A program made the translations under genes and the position numbers. Of a stretch of DNA of 64,000 bases, positions 16,379 through 24,298 are shown in pieces. This DNA is from Dietzia sp. ANT_WB102. Its GTDB lineage: Bacteria; Actinomycetota; Actinomycetes; Mycobacteriales; Mycobacteriaceae. The DNA lies in assembly GCF_008369165.1 (NCBI RefSeq), contig NZ_VOBA01000001.1, positions 744,001-808,000 of the forward strand, read 5' to 3'. The number at the start of each line of letters is the position of its first letter. Position 1 is the first letter of the stretch. The notes under the pieces are model-generated. The model was not told where the DNA came from, ran no database searches, and worked only from the letters and a program-made list of their open reading frames with translations.

Positions 16379-18627
16379 CAGGCCACATCTCCTCGGGGTC
16401 GGTTGTGGTCGTCTCGCGCCGGGCCGTGGGCCGCGGTGTGCGGGTGAGCGGTACGGGCACGGACGGTGTGGGTGAGGCCCTCGGCGGTGACCTCCCCGAG
16501 GGGGAGGTGCTCGGCGCCGAGGTGCGCGGCGAGCTCGGACGCCAGTCCCATACGGAATCGACCGGTCTCGCAGTCCACCACCACGGAGGCGACGCCGAGG
16601 GAGGCGAGCCCGGCCGCCGCGGCGCGGGACCGGTCCAGGGCGTGCGGGCCGTGGGTGGCGCGTCCGTCGGTGACGACGACGACGAGGGGCCGCCGCTGCG
16701 GATCGCGGACACTCTCGATGCGCAGGACCTCGGCTGTGGCGAGCAGTCCCTCCGCCAGTGGGGTGCGGCCGCCCGCCGGGAGCTGCGCCAGACGGGTCGC
16801 GGCGACGTCGACCGAGGAGGTGGGCGGCAGGGCGATCTCCGCGCCGGACCCGCGGAAGGTCACCAAGCCCACCTTGTCGCGCCGGCGGTAGGCGTCCAGT
16901 AGGAGGGAGAGGATTGCCGTCTTGACCTGCTCCATGCGGGTGCGCGCGGCCATGGAGCCCGAGGCGTCCACGCAGAACAGCACGAGGTTGGACTCGCGGC
17001 CCTCCCGGACCGCCGAGCGCAGGTCGCGGGACGTCAGACGCAATCGACCACCGCCCGGGCCGCCAGCCGGGCCACCGTCACGCCCGCGCGCCGACTGCCA
17101 CGGCGCCGCCGCGCGGATGGTGGCGGGCAGGTGCACGTCGGAGCCGGTGAACCCGCCCGCGCCAGTGCGCCGACCGCTGCTCGTGACGGCCCGAGACCGG
17201 CGCCCCGAGACGCCCTGGCCGGTCCCGGCGACGGTGAGCAGGCGCGTGCGGTACGGCGCCGAGGCCGCCACGACCGTGCCGGGTGCGCTGTCGTCGCCGG
17301 CGTTCGCGGTCTGGGAGCCCGGTTCGGCCGTCGCGCTACCAGCGTCGTCGGCCGGGGTGTCGTCCTGCGGGTCCTCGTCGGCGTCGCCCGCATCGGTGCT
17401 GTCGGCCGTGTCGGCACGGTCCGGCTGCCCCGAATCCCCCTGCGCTGGGTGCTCCGCCGAGACCCCATCGGGAGTGCCCGCGGTGGCCGGAGCGTCCTCG
17501 TCGGCGGGGGTGTTGTCGGCCGCAGCGGCGTCTGCGGCGCTCGACTCGTCCGCACCCTCCGAGAGGTCGGCGTCGTCGGCCGGCCGAGTCTCGTCCCGGG
17601 GGTCGGGGTCGGGGTCGTCGTCGTCCCCCAAGAGCCGGTCGAGCAGCTCCTCATCGAGCCCCGGGGCGTCGAAGGGGGCCCGGCGGCGACGGTGCGGCAG
17701 CGCCATGCGGGCGGCGGCGCGGATGTCCTCGCGCGTGATGCGGACGCGGCCCTGCCAGGCGGCGTGGGCGGCGGCCGTGCGGGCGGTGACGATGTCGGCG
17801 CGCATGCCGTCCACGTCGAAACCCGCGCACACCGTCGCGATCTTCGTCAGCGCCCACGGCGTGAGCTCCACGAGGTCGATGAGCTCGCGGGCGGTGAGAA
17901 TCCGCTCCCGCAGCGCGCGCTCGTCGGCGGCGAACGCGGCGATGAACGCGGCGGGGTCGGACTCGTAGGCGACCCGGCGGCGGATCACCTCGGCCCGCAG
18001 CTCGGGATCGCGCGGCGCGGCCACCTCGACGGTCAGCCCGAACCGGTCGAGCAGCTGCGGCCGCAACTCGCCCTCCTCCGGGTTCATCGTGCCCACCAGC
18101 ACGAACCGTGCGGCGTGCTCGACCGAGACGCCGTCGCGTTCGACGGTGACCCGGCCCATGGCGGCGGCGTCGAGGAGCTGGTCCACCACGTGGTCGTGCA
18201 GAAGGTTGACCTCGTCGACGTAGAGGATTCCGCGGTGCGCCCGCGCCAGGAGGCCGGGTTCGAACGCCGTGACGCCCTCGCTGAGCGCTTTCTCCAGGTG
18301 CAGAGATCCGGCGATCCGGTCCTCCGACGCCCCGATGGGGAGCTCGACCAGGCGAACCGGCCGACTCTCGACGGGTGCGTCGTGGGGAATCGGGCCGTCC
18401 GGGGTCTCGGTACCGCGGTCGTCCGGCGCGGACGAGAATCGATCGCCGGACACGACCTCGATCGGCGGGAGGATCCCGGCGAGGGCGCGGACCATCGTGG
18501 ACTTGGCGGTGCCCTTCTCGCCGCGGATGAGGACACCACCCACCGACGGCGATACCGCGGTGAGGGTCAGGGCCAGCGCCATGTCGTCGGAACCGACGAC
18601 AGCGCTGAACGGGTATTGCAGTGGCAT
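16378..18627 (-). CDS. Chelatase ATPase subunit, fused ChlI/ChlD type (cobaltochelatase partner)
   Basis: A 749-residue fusion. The N-terminal AAA+ domain (about 1-330) has Walker A 'RGEKGTAKST' near residue 35, Walker B 'ILYVDEVNLLHD' near 133 and 'GTMNPEEGELRPQLLDRFGL' near 170. A long acidic Asp/Glu/Ala/Pro linker (about 335-430) joins it to a C-terminal von Willebrand A domain with the MIDAS motif 'DASGSMAA' near residue 555. In actinobacteria lacking CobS/CobT such ChlI/D proteins sit in cob clusters and are taken as the ATPase partner of CobN for cobalt insertion. It leads the operon with cobO and cobB, under a cobalamin riboswitch. A decayed copy of codons near residues 238-272 occurs at 27217-27321. 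Confidence 0.92.
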   Translation of the reverse strand: MPLQYPFSAVVGSDDMALALTLTAVSPSVGGVLIRGEKGTAKSTMVRALAGILPPIEVVSGDRFSSAPDDRGTETPDGPIPHDAPVESRPVRLVELPIGASEDRIAGSLHLEKALSEGVTAFEPGLLARAHRGILYVDEVNLLHDHVVDQLLDAAAMGRVTVERDGVSVEHAARFVLVGTMNPEEGELRPQLLDRFGLTVEVAAPRDPELRAEVIRRRVAYESDPAAFIAAFAADERALRERILTARELIDLVELTPWALTKIATVCAGFDVDGMRADIVTARTAAAHAAWQGRVRITREDIRAAARMALPHRRRRAPFDAPGLDEELLDRLLGDDDDPDPDPRDETRPADDADLSEGADESSAADAAAADNTPADEDAPATAGTPDGVSAEHPAQGDSGQPDRADTADSTDAGDADEDPQDDTPADDAGSATAEPGSQTANAGDDSAPGTVVAASAPYRTRLLTVAGTGQGVSGRRSRAVTSSGRRTGAGGFTGSDVHLPATIRAAAPWQSARGRDGGPAGGPGGGRLRLTSRDLRSAVREGRESNLVLFCVDASGSMAARTRMEQVKTAILSLLLDAYRRRDKVGLVTFRGSGAEIALPPTSSVDVAATRLAQLPAGGRTPLAEGLLATAEVLRIESVRDPQRRPLVVVVTDGRATHGPHALDRSRAAAAGLASLGVASVVVDCETGRFRMGLASELAAHLGAEHLPLGEVTAEGLTHTVRARTAHPHTAAHGPARDDHNRPRGDVA

Positions 18628-18659
18628 GGGGGCTCCCGCTCTCGTCTGCCAGGCTGGTC

Positions 18660-18810
18660 AGCGCGAGGCCGGTCTCCGGACTTCCCGGCTCGACCGACGC
18701 TCAGGCGTCGGAAGGCTCGGGTTACCGTAGCGGGCCCTGTGCCGGATTCTCACCGGCTTCCCAGATTCTCCCCGCCGACCGCGTATGGCGGCCGTGGGGC
18801 ACCTCGTGCT
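18660..18810 (-). ncRNA. Cobalamin riboswitch, chelatase-cobO-cobB leader
   Basis: On the minus strand the conserved core can be read: GAGGTGCC at 18805, GGGAAGCCGGTGAGAATCCG, then CAGGGCCCGCTACGGTAA and the B12 box AGTCCGGAGACCGGCC at 18682-18667. A perfect small stem GACGCC-TGA-GGCGTC-like segment lies just before the B12 box. The element ends about 35 nt before the chelatase ATG at 18627, so control is probably at translation or by a short platform near the start. Known action: adenosylcobalamin binding lowers expression. Confidence 0.92.
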
Positions 18811-18883
18811 GTGGGGGTGTTCGGTTGTGTTGAGCTCGAGGTTATCCCAGCGTCCTGTCGGCTGGGACGTCCGGGCTCGGCGG

Positions 18884-18889
18884 TAGTGT
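18884..18889 (+). promoter_or_regulatory. -10 element giving a probable leaderless cobL mRNA
   Basis: TAGTGT ends 8 nt before the cobL ATG at 18898, the same geometry as at cobQ. An inverted repeat CCCAGC/GCTGGG (18846-18851 and 18861-18866) lies where a regulator could bind upstream. No ribosome site precedes the ATG and the nearby riboswitch is on the opposite strand. Confidence 0.5.
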
Positions 18890-18897
18890 TCCGCGTC

Positions 18898-20127
18898 ATG
18901 AACGCACGGGTGGTGGTCGTCGGCATCGGCGGCGACGGGTGGGCGGGGCTCGACGAGCCCCGCCGTCGCGCTGTCCTCGGCGCCGACGTGCTGCTCGGCG
19001 GGGAGCGGCATCTGGGGATGGTGCCGGGCGACGTGACGGCCGAGCGGACGCAGTGGCCCCGGCCGCTGCGGCCCGGGTTGCCCGCACTGCTCGAGCGGTA
19101 CGCCGGACGCCGGATCGTCGCGCTGGCCTCGGGCGATCCCCTGGTCGCCGGGGTGGCCACCACCCTCATCGACCTGCTCGGCGCGGACGCGGTGGAGGTG
19201 CTCCCGGCGGTCTCGTCAGTCGCGCTGGCGCGCGCCCGGATGCGGTGGCCGGCCGAGACCGTCGCGGTGGTGCGCGACCACCGTGCGCTGGTGCGGGAGC
19301 TCGCGCCGGGGCGGCGGCTGCTCGTACTCTCTGCCGACCAGCACACCCCGGGGTACGTCGCGGCAATGCTGACCGGAGCCGGCTTCGGTGGGAGCACGCT
19401 GACCGTGCTCTCGGATCTAGGCAGCTCCGCCGAGGCGCGCTCCGATTGCGCGGCGAGCGACTGGGAGACCGGCCGCGAGGCGCCTGCGCTGCACGTCCTG
19501 GCCGTCGAGTGCGTGGCTGACGCAGCCGCCCGTCCGCTCGGGTGGGCGCCCGGGCTCCCCGACGACGCTTTCGCCAGCGACGGCCAGCTCACCCGCCGTG
19601 ATCTGCGGGCCTCGGCGCTGTCCCGCCTCGCGCCTGCTCCGGGGCAGCTCTTGTGGGACGTGGGCGCCGGCGCCGGCTCGGTGGGCATCGAGTGGATGCG
19701 CGCCCACCCGTCGTGCCGCACCATCGCCGTCGAAGCCGATCCCGACCGGGCGGCGCGCGTCGAGCGCAACGCCGCCGCCCTCGGCGTGCCTTCGCTGGTC
19801 GTCGTCCACGGCCGGGTGCCCCAGGCTCTCGACGGTCTTCCCCGGCCCGACGCCGTGTTCATCGGCGGGGGCGGCACCGCACCCGGCCTGCTGGAACAGT
19901 GCTGGGACGCGCTTCGACCGGGCGGCCGGCTGGTCGCACACGCGGTGACCCTTGAGACCGAGCGGGCTGTCATCGACGCCCGGGCCGACTTCGGCGGCGA
20001 ACTCACCCGTCTGCAGGTCGAGCACGCCGACTCGATCGGCAGATTCACCGGATGGGCCCCGGCGCGGGCCGTCGTGCAGTGGGCGGCCGTCAAGCCCTGC
20101 TTCGAATCGACCGAGGAGACCTCGTGA
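18898..20127 (+). CDS. cobL: Precorrin-6Y C5,15-methyltransferase (decarboxylating)
   Basis: A 409-residue two-domain CobL. The N-terminal tetrapyrrole methylase domain (CbiE-like, about 1-200) has 'VVVVGIGGDGWAGL' and 'ALASGDPLVAGVA'. The C-terminal CbiT-like SAM domain (about 215-405) has 'LLWDVGAGAGSVGIEW' and 'IAVEADPDRA'. It methylates C5 and C15 and removes the acetate carboxyl to give precorrin-8X. The start ATG 18898 is chosen because the upstream open frame is antisense to the chelatase gene and riboswitch. Its TGA overlaps the cobM GTG. Confidence 0.94.
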   Translation: MNARVVVVGIGGDGWAGLDEPRRRAVLGADVLLGGERHLGMVPGDVTAERTQWPRPLRPGLPALLERYAGRRIVALASGDPLVAGVATTLIDLLGADAVEVLPAVSSVALARARMRWPAETVAVVRDHRALVRELAPGRRLLVLSADQHTPGYVAAMLTGAGFGGSTLTVLSDLGSSAEARSDCAASDWETGREAPALHVLAVECVADAAARPLGWAPGLPDDAFASDGQLTRRDLRASALSRLAPAPGQLLWDVGAGAGSVGIEWMRAHPSCRTIAVEADPDRAARVERNAAALGVPSLVVVHGRVPQALDGLPRPDAVFIGGGGTAPGLLEQCWDALRPGGRLVAHAVTLETERAVIDARADFGGELTRLQVEHADSIGRFTGWAPARAVVQWAAVKPCFESTEETS

Positions 20128-20879
20128 CCGTTCATTTTGTCGGAGCCGGCCCCGGCGCTGCGGACCTGCTCACCTTGCGCGCCGCCGCCGCTCTGGCCGC
20201 TGCGGACGTCTGCCTCTACGCGGGGACCTACCTCGACGACGGTGTGCTCGCGCACTGCCGGCCGGGGGCCCGGCTGGTGGACACGCAGCATCTCGATCTC
20301 GACCAAATCATCGCCGAGATCGTCGCCGCCCACGCCGCGGGGTCGGAGGTGGTCCGGTTGTGTTCGGGTGACCCGTCGCTGTATTCCGCGCTGGCCGAGC
20401 AGACCCGTCGCCTCGACGCGGTGGGCGTGCCGTGGGACGTGGTCCCGGGAGTGCCCGCCTACGCGGCCGCGGCCGCGGAACTGGGCGTCGAACTCACGGT
20501 TCCCGAGGTGGTGCAGTCCGTGGTGCTCACGCGGACGCAGGCCCGGTCCACGGCGATGCCGTCGGCTGAGGCACTAGAGAACTTCGCCGCCACCGGAGCG
20601 ACGCTGGTGCTGCACCTGGCGATCACCCGGATCCGCGAACTCGCCGAACGTTTGGTGCCGACCCACGGCGCGGACTGCCCGGTGGCCGTGGTGGCCAACG
20701 CGAGCAGGCCGCATCGCGTGGAATTGCGGGGCACCCTCGGAGACATCGCGGATGCGGTGGAGAGGGCCGGGCTGCGCCAGGCCGCGGTGATCCTGGTTGG
20801 CCGCGCGCTGATCCGGCCGGGTACGGCGGAGTCCTGGCTCTACGCCTCGGATCCGGAGCGAGCATCAAAGCGTTTCTAA
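20124..20879 (+). CDS. cobM: Precorrin-4 C11-methyltransferase
   Basis: A 251-residue tetrapyrrole methylase. 'VHFVGAGPGAADLLTLRAA' at the N-terminus, 'CLYAGTYLDD' near residue 30, 'VRLCSGDPSLYSAL' near 80 and 'VVPGVPAYAAAAAELG' near 110 identify CobM/CbiF. The start is GTG 20124, overlapping the cobL stop (GTGA); the longer frame from 20052 lies within cobL. The last codons (ending SKRF) differ from the related 3' fragment at 27319-27583, where the same region ends ESTRRRPEV. So the end of cobM may have been replaced when the accessory block arrived. Its TAA meets the stop of the convergent membrane-protein gene. Confidence 0.93.
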   Translation: MTVHFVGAGPGAADLLTLRAAAALAAADVCLYAGTYLDDGVLAHCRPGARLVDTQHLDLDQIIAEIVAAHAAGSEVVRLCSGDPSLYSALAEQTRRLDAVGVPWDVVPGVPAYAAAAAELGVELTVPEVVQSVVLTRTQARSTAMPSAEALENFAATGATLVLHLAITRIRELAERLVPTHGADCPVAVVANASRPHRVELRGTLGDIADAVERAGLRQAAVILVGRALIRPGTAESWLYASDPERASKRF

Positions 20880-21418
20880 TGAATGATCGCCTTGAAAATC
20901 ACAAAAACCGCACCGAACGATGCTGTCCCCAAGGCGCCTGCGACTCTGGCGACTAGGCCGCTGCCGCGGCGGAGGAATGCGACGTAACCGAGAACGGCGA
21001 GTATGACCACGCCAGACCAAAGGGCGAGGTCGTTTGCCAGATCGTCGGGGATGAGCCGCGTTGTCCCGGCGAGTAGCACTAGCGCAGGAACAGTGGCGGA
21101 GGTCAGCATCCCGAGCGAATGTTGGGTCGACAGTCCGAGAGCTTCCCTGAATCCAACAATCTCGGTGCCGGCAACCACTGATCGTTCGCCTATTCGGGCC
21201 ACGGTACCCGCATAGACATGTGCGCCCCAGAACACCAGGACGGTGACGACAACGGTGAGCAACACCGTCACGGAGTTCTCTTCATGTGCCGACGAGACGG
21301 CTACGAGTCCGCTTACCAGAATGGTGCCGTAAACCGCCGCTTCCGTACCGAAGCCTGGGCGCAGCACGCGATGAGCTTTGAGAAGATTGTGGTCGACGGA
21401 ATCCCATCGCGCATTCAT
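20876..21418 (-). CDS. Integral membrane protein, unknown
   Basis: A 180-residue protein with about five hydrophobic segments, starting near residues 28 ('AAVYGTILVSGLVAV'), 50 ('VTVLLTVVVTVLVFWGAHV'), 100, 127 and 155. A short conserved-looking 'WGAHVYAG' follows TM2. No family is recognised with confidence; similar small membrane proteins are usually annotated as hypothetical. It converges on cobM with overlapping stops (20876-20879). The upstream DUF1269 gene is 79 bp away on the same strand, so the two may be co-transcribed. Confidence 0.6.
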   Translation of the reverse strand: MNARWDSVDHNLLKAHRVLRPGFGTEAAVYGTILVSGLVAVSSAHEENSVTVLLTVVVTVLVFWGAHVYAGTVARIGERSVVAGTEIVGFREALGLSTQHSLGMLTSATVPALVLLAGTTRLIPDDLANDLALWSGVVILAVLGYVAFLRRGSGLVARVAGALGTASFGAVFVIFKAIIH

Positions 21419-21497
21419 GCGGCAGTGACAATCATGGCTACTATCGGCAGCGCCACAAGCAATTCCGATAGCCTCCTCGCCACGGCGCCTGCTCGGG

Positions 21498-21986
21498 TCA
21501 CTCGGCGAATGCTTCGCGAAGCGCAGCTTCTTGGTCGTGGCTCAGGTTGGTCGACAACAGTTCGGCGTGAAGGCTCTTGAACTCGTCGTGAACTCGATCC
21601 ATCTTGGCGTCCGACGTAAGTACGAACAAGGCAGACGTGCCGGGTGTGATCTTCTCTTTCAACTGGTTAATGAAGTTGTCGTCGATCCCCACATCTGAAA
21701 GGGAGCCGGATAGCGCACCGATTCCTGCGCCAATTGCTGCGCCGAGCAGGGGGACAAAGAACAGAATTCCGAATAGCAGGCCCCAGAATGTGCCCCCTAG
21801 GGCGCCGACACCGGCCAAGTTGTTGAGTTGGCGGGTTTTGGGCTTTTTCGCGCCCTCGGCCCAGCGCACAACCGCGGCATCATGCACGGTGATCAGTTCC
21901 TGTTGTTGCAGATTCTTGAGCGTCTCGACAGCCGTGTCGGCGCCGGTGTCGGTGTTGAATTTCCAGACGGTCAGTGTTCCGGCCAT
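21498..21986 (-). CDS. DUF1269 domain protein
   Basis: About 162 residues of DUF1269 type: N-terminal 'LTVWKFNTDTGADTAVETLKNL', shortened here to its family-typical order, then a Gly-rich membrane hairpin ('GALGGTFWGLLFGILFFVPLLGA' region near residues 65-90) and 'GIDDNFINQLKEKITPGTSALFVL' region near 100-120. Start ATG 21986 has GTGAGG 8 nt upstream, better than the ATG at 21998. Function is not known; members are small membrane-associated proteins often linked to stress. It lies in the accessory block downstream of the alkylsulfatase on the same strand. Confidence 0.75.
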   Translation of the reverse strand: MAGTLTVWKFNTDTGADTAVETLKNLQQQELITVHDAAVVRWAEGAKKPKTRQLNNLAGVGALGGTFWGLLFGILFFVPLLGAAIGAGIGALSGSLSDVGIDDNFINQLKEKITPGTSALFVLTSDAKMDRVHDEFKSLHAELLSTNLSHDQEAALREAFAE

Positions 21987-22277
21987 GATGATCCTCACTG
22001 GAGAGAGTGTTGCCGCCTGTGACGCTACGAGGCGGTGACAGTGCAGTCTTCATCCGTCGAGGGTGAATGCTGTCAGAGAGATGCCGTCGTGCCGCACTCG
22101 TCGACGGCATTGGGACAGGTGAATGTGGATGACCGCGCCAATCGGGATTGGCGGGATCGCTACATCGACGGCCAAAGCGAGAGCCACTCCGATCGAGGCG
22201 CCCAAATTCAGCCCCCTGATCACTGGCGGATGCGCGGACGCCGGGTCCATTCATCGGCGTCGGGGGCGCCACCGTCC

Positions 22278-24119
22278 CTACGGGGTGACGATGGCGAAGT
22301 CCGGGTCGGGGTGATCGAGGTATCCCATGAGTTCGGACAGCACGGTGGGGGAGCCCTTGGCCTCGACATCGCCACTGGCGACTAGTGCCTCCAGGTTCCC
22401 GTCTCCGAAGAGCAGGGCGTGCAGAGTTCTGCCTGAGAGGGACAAGGTGGTGTCCGCGGTGGGGAGGCCGCCGTCGACGACGTCGAAGTGGACGAGGAGT
22501 CCGTTCCTCAGCTCGGTGCGGTGAGTGGCTTCTGTATCAGTGATCTGCCAGTCGATCGTGATCCGGGCATCCCAGGCGCGAGGCCCGTTGACCCTCAAGG
22601 CGATCGCATCGAAGACCTGTTCGACGTCGAGTGCTGCGGTGATGTCGTCGGACGCGGCGGCAATGGGCGTGCCGACATTGCCGTGGCGGAGTTCGTAGGC
22701 GCCCATGAGGTAGAAGTTGCGCCAGGTACCGTTCTCGGAGCCGTAGCCGAGGCGTTCGAAGGTGTCTGCCTGAAGCAATTTCGCGTCGGTGTTGGTGGGA
22801 TCGGCGAAGATGACGTAGTTCACCACTTGGGCTACCCAGCGGAAGTCGCCCGCCTCGAATGACGCTCGCGCTTTGTCGAGAACGGCGTCTGCGCCGCCCA
22901 TGAACTCGACGTGGCGTCGTGCCGCCGCGACGGGGGGGTGTTCCCAGAGGGTTGCGGGGTTGCCATCAAACCAGCCCAGGTAGCGCTGGTAGATCGCTTT
23001 GACGTTGTGGCTGACCGATCCATAGTAGCCGCGGGTGTGCCAAGCTCGCTCGACCGACGGTGGCAGCTGAAAGTCCTCCGCGATCTCGATACCGGTGAGG
23101 CCCTTGTTGAGCGCACGCAGTGTTTGGTCGTGGAGGTACCCGTAGAGATCTCGCTGCGTGCGCAAGAACTCTGTGAGACGGTCGGTGTCCCAGGTCGGCC
23201 AATGATGTGAGGCGAACAGAACGTCCGATATCGGGGCGTACCGGTTAATCGCCTCGGTGAGATATTTTGCCCAGATGTGCGGATCACGGACCGGCGCCCC
23301 GCGCAGCGTGAGCAAGTTGTGCAGGGTGTGGGTGGCGTTCTCTGCCATGCAGAGCGCGCGGTGATCGGGAAAGTAGAAGTTCATCTCGGCGGGGGCTTCG
23401 GTGCCCGGCGTGAGCTGGAACTCGATGCGCACACCGTCGATCGTCTCAGCCTGCCCGGTATGATCGATGTGTAATGTCGGGTCGATGAGTGTCGGGGTTC
23501 CCGTCGATGTGGTGGGGCCGAGGCCGGCGCCGACCGCTCCGAGTGGACCACGTGGCAGCGCGGCCCCATACATGTATCCGGCGCGGCGCCCCATCGCGGT
23601 GCCCGCATAGACATTTTCTGAAACGGCGTGTTCGACGAAGCCGATCGGAGCCAGAATCGGACAGTGCCCCGCCTCGACCTCATCCTGAGTGGTCACCCCC
23701 TTGACCCCGCCAAAGTGGTCGAGGTGACAGTGGGAGTAGATCACCCCGGTAACGGGCCGGTCGCCCCGATGTTCGCGGTAAAGGGCCAGTCCTGCCGCCG
23801 CCGTCTCGGTGGAGATCAAGGGGTCGATGACGATGACCCCGGTTACGCCCTCGACGATGGTCATGTTGGACAGGTCCAGTCCGCGGATCTGATAGATGCC
23901 TTCAGTGATTTCGTACAAGCCCTGCATGGTGCAGAGTTTGGCTTGGCGCCACAGGCTCGGATTGACGGTGTCCGGGCATTCTTCCTGGAGAAAGTGGTAG
24001 CTGTCGGCATCCCACACGGTGTTCCCGGAGGAATCCGCCACCACGCCTGGTTGGAGCGACGCGATGAATCCCCGAGCGGCGTCGATGAAGTCTTGGTCGT
24101 TGACGGTGGATCCGGTCAT
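22278..24119 (-). CDS. Alkylsulfatase, metallo-beta-lactamase fold (SdsA/BDS1-like)
   Basis: A 613-residue enzyme of the class III (zinc) sulfatase group, which hydrolyses primary or secondary alkyl sulfates by C-O bond cleavage. The binuclear zinc motif appears as 'SHCHLDHFGG' near residue 128, where THxHxDH is usual. Further family features are 'GAALPRGPLGAVGAG' near 185, 'APAEMNFYFP' near 245 and 'ENATHTLHNLLTLRG' near 260. The C-terminal third matches the dimerisation region and the SCP2-like domain of SdsA1. No Sec signal peptide is seen, so it seems cytoplasmic. It is preceded on the same strand by a LuxR-type regulator gene. Confidence 0.9.
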   Translation of the reverse strand: MTGSTVNDQDFIDAARGFIASLQPGVVADSSGNTVWDADSYHFLQEECPDTVNPSLWRQAKLCTMQGLYEITEGIYQIRGLDLSNMTIVEGVTGVIVIDPLISTETAAAGLALYREHRGDRPVTGVIYSHCHLDHFGGVKGVTTQDEVEAGHCPILAPIGFVEHAVSENVYAGTAMGRRAGYMYGAALPRGPLGAVGAGLGPTTSTGTPTLIDPTLHIDHTGQAETIDGVRIEFQLTPGTEAPAEMNFYFPDHRALCMAENATHTLHNLLTLRGAPVRDPHIWAKYLTEAINRYAPISDVLFASHHWPTWDTDRLTEFLRTQRDLYGYLHDQTLRALNKGLTGIEIAEDFQLPPSVERAWHTRGYYGSVSHNVKAIYQRYLGWFDGNPATLWEHPPVAAARRHVEFMGGADAVLDKARASFEAGDFRWVAQVVNYVIFADPTNTDAKLLQADTFERLGYGSENGTWRNFYLMGAYELRHGNVGTPIAAASDDITAALDVEQVFDAIALRVNGPRAWDARITIDWQITDTEATHRTELRNGLLVHFDVVDGGLPTADTTLSLSGRTLHALLFGDGNLEALVASGDVEAKGSPTVLSELMGYLDHPDPDFAIVTP

Positions 24120-24144
24120 AAGAGCCAGCTCTCAGAGGTGTGAT

Positions 24145-24170
24145 CGAACGTGTTCGGTTCTGGGCCGAAC
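24145..24170. promoter_or_regulatory. Triple half-site (CGAAC/GTTCG) upstream of the alkylsulfatase
   Basis: CGAAC-GT-GTTCG (24145-24156) overlaps a second inverted repeat GTTCGG-N7-CCGAAC (24152-24170), giving three related half-sites. It lies about 25-50 nt upstream of the alkylsulfatase start. The spacing does not match the actinobacterial LexA box (CGAAC-N4-GTTCG), so a private operator, perhaps for the neighbouring LuxR-type regulator, is more likely. Confidence 0.4.
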
Positions 24171-24298
24171 TATTGCCTCTCTGTCGCATCGGCCGCATCA
24201 CCCAGGGCAGGTGAACTATCGACCGCAAGCCGCATAGGGGTTGTTTTACGCGCCCGAGACGCGGGTTCCATCAGGATTTGTGTGAAGGTTGTGCCGGT

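Noticed and set aside
17131-18897. Very long plus-strand frame upstream of and in frame with cobL
   Set aside because: It is antisense to the chelatase gene and its riboswitch, both well supported on the minus strand; high GC keeps the third frame open.
22050-22250. 66-aa minus-strand frame with a hydrophobic middle, between DUF1269 and alkylsulfatase genes
   Set aside because: No ribosome site, and no family likeness. The hydrophobic stretch alone is not enough to call a gene.
24145-24156. LexA-type SOS box
   Set aside because: Half-sites match CGAAC/GTTCG, but the spacer is 2 nt instead of the 4 nt of the actinobacterial SOS box.
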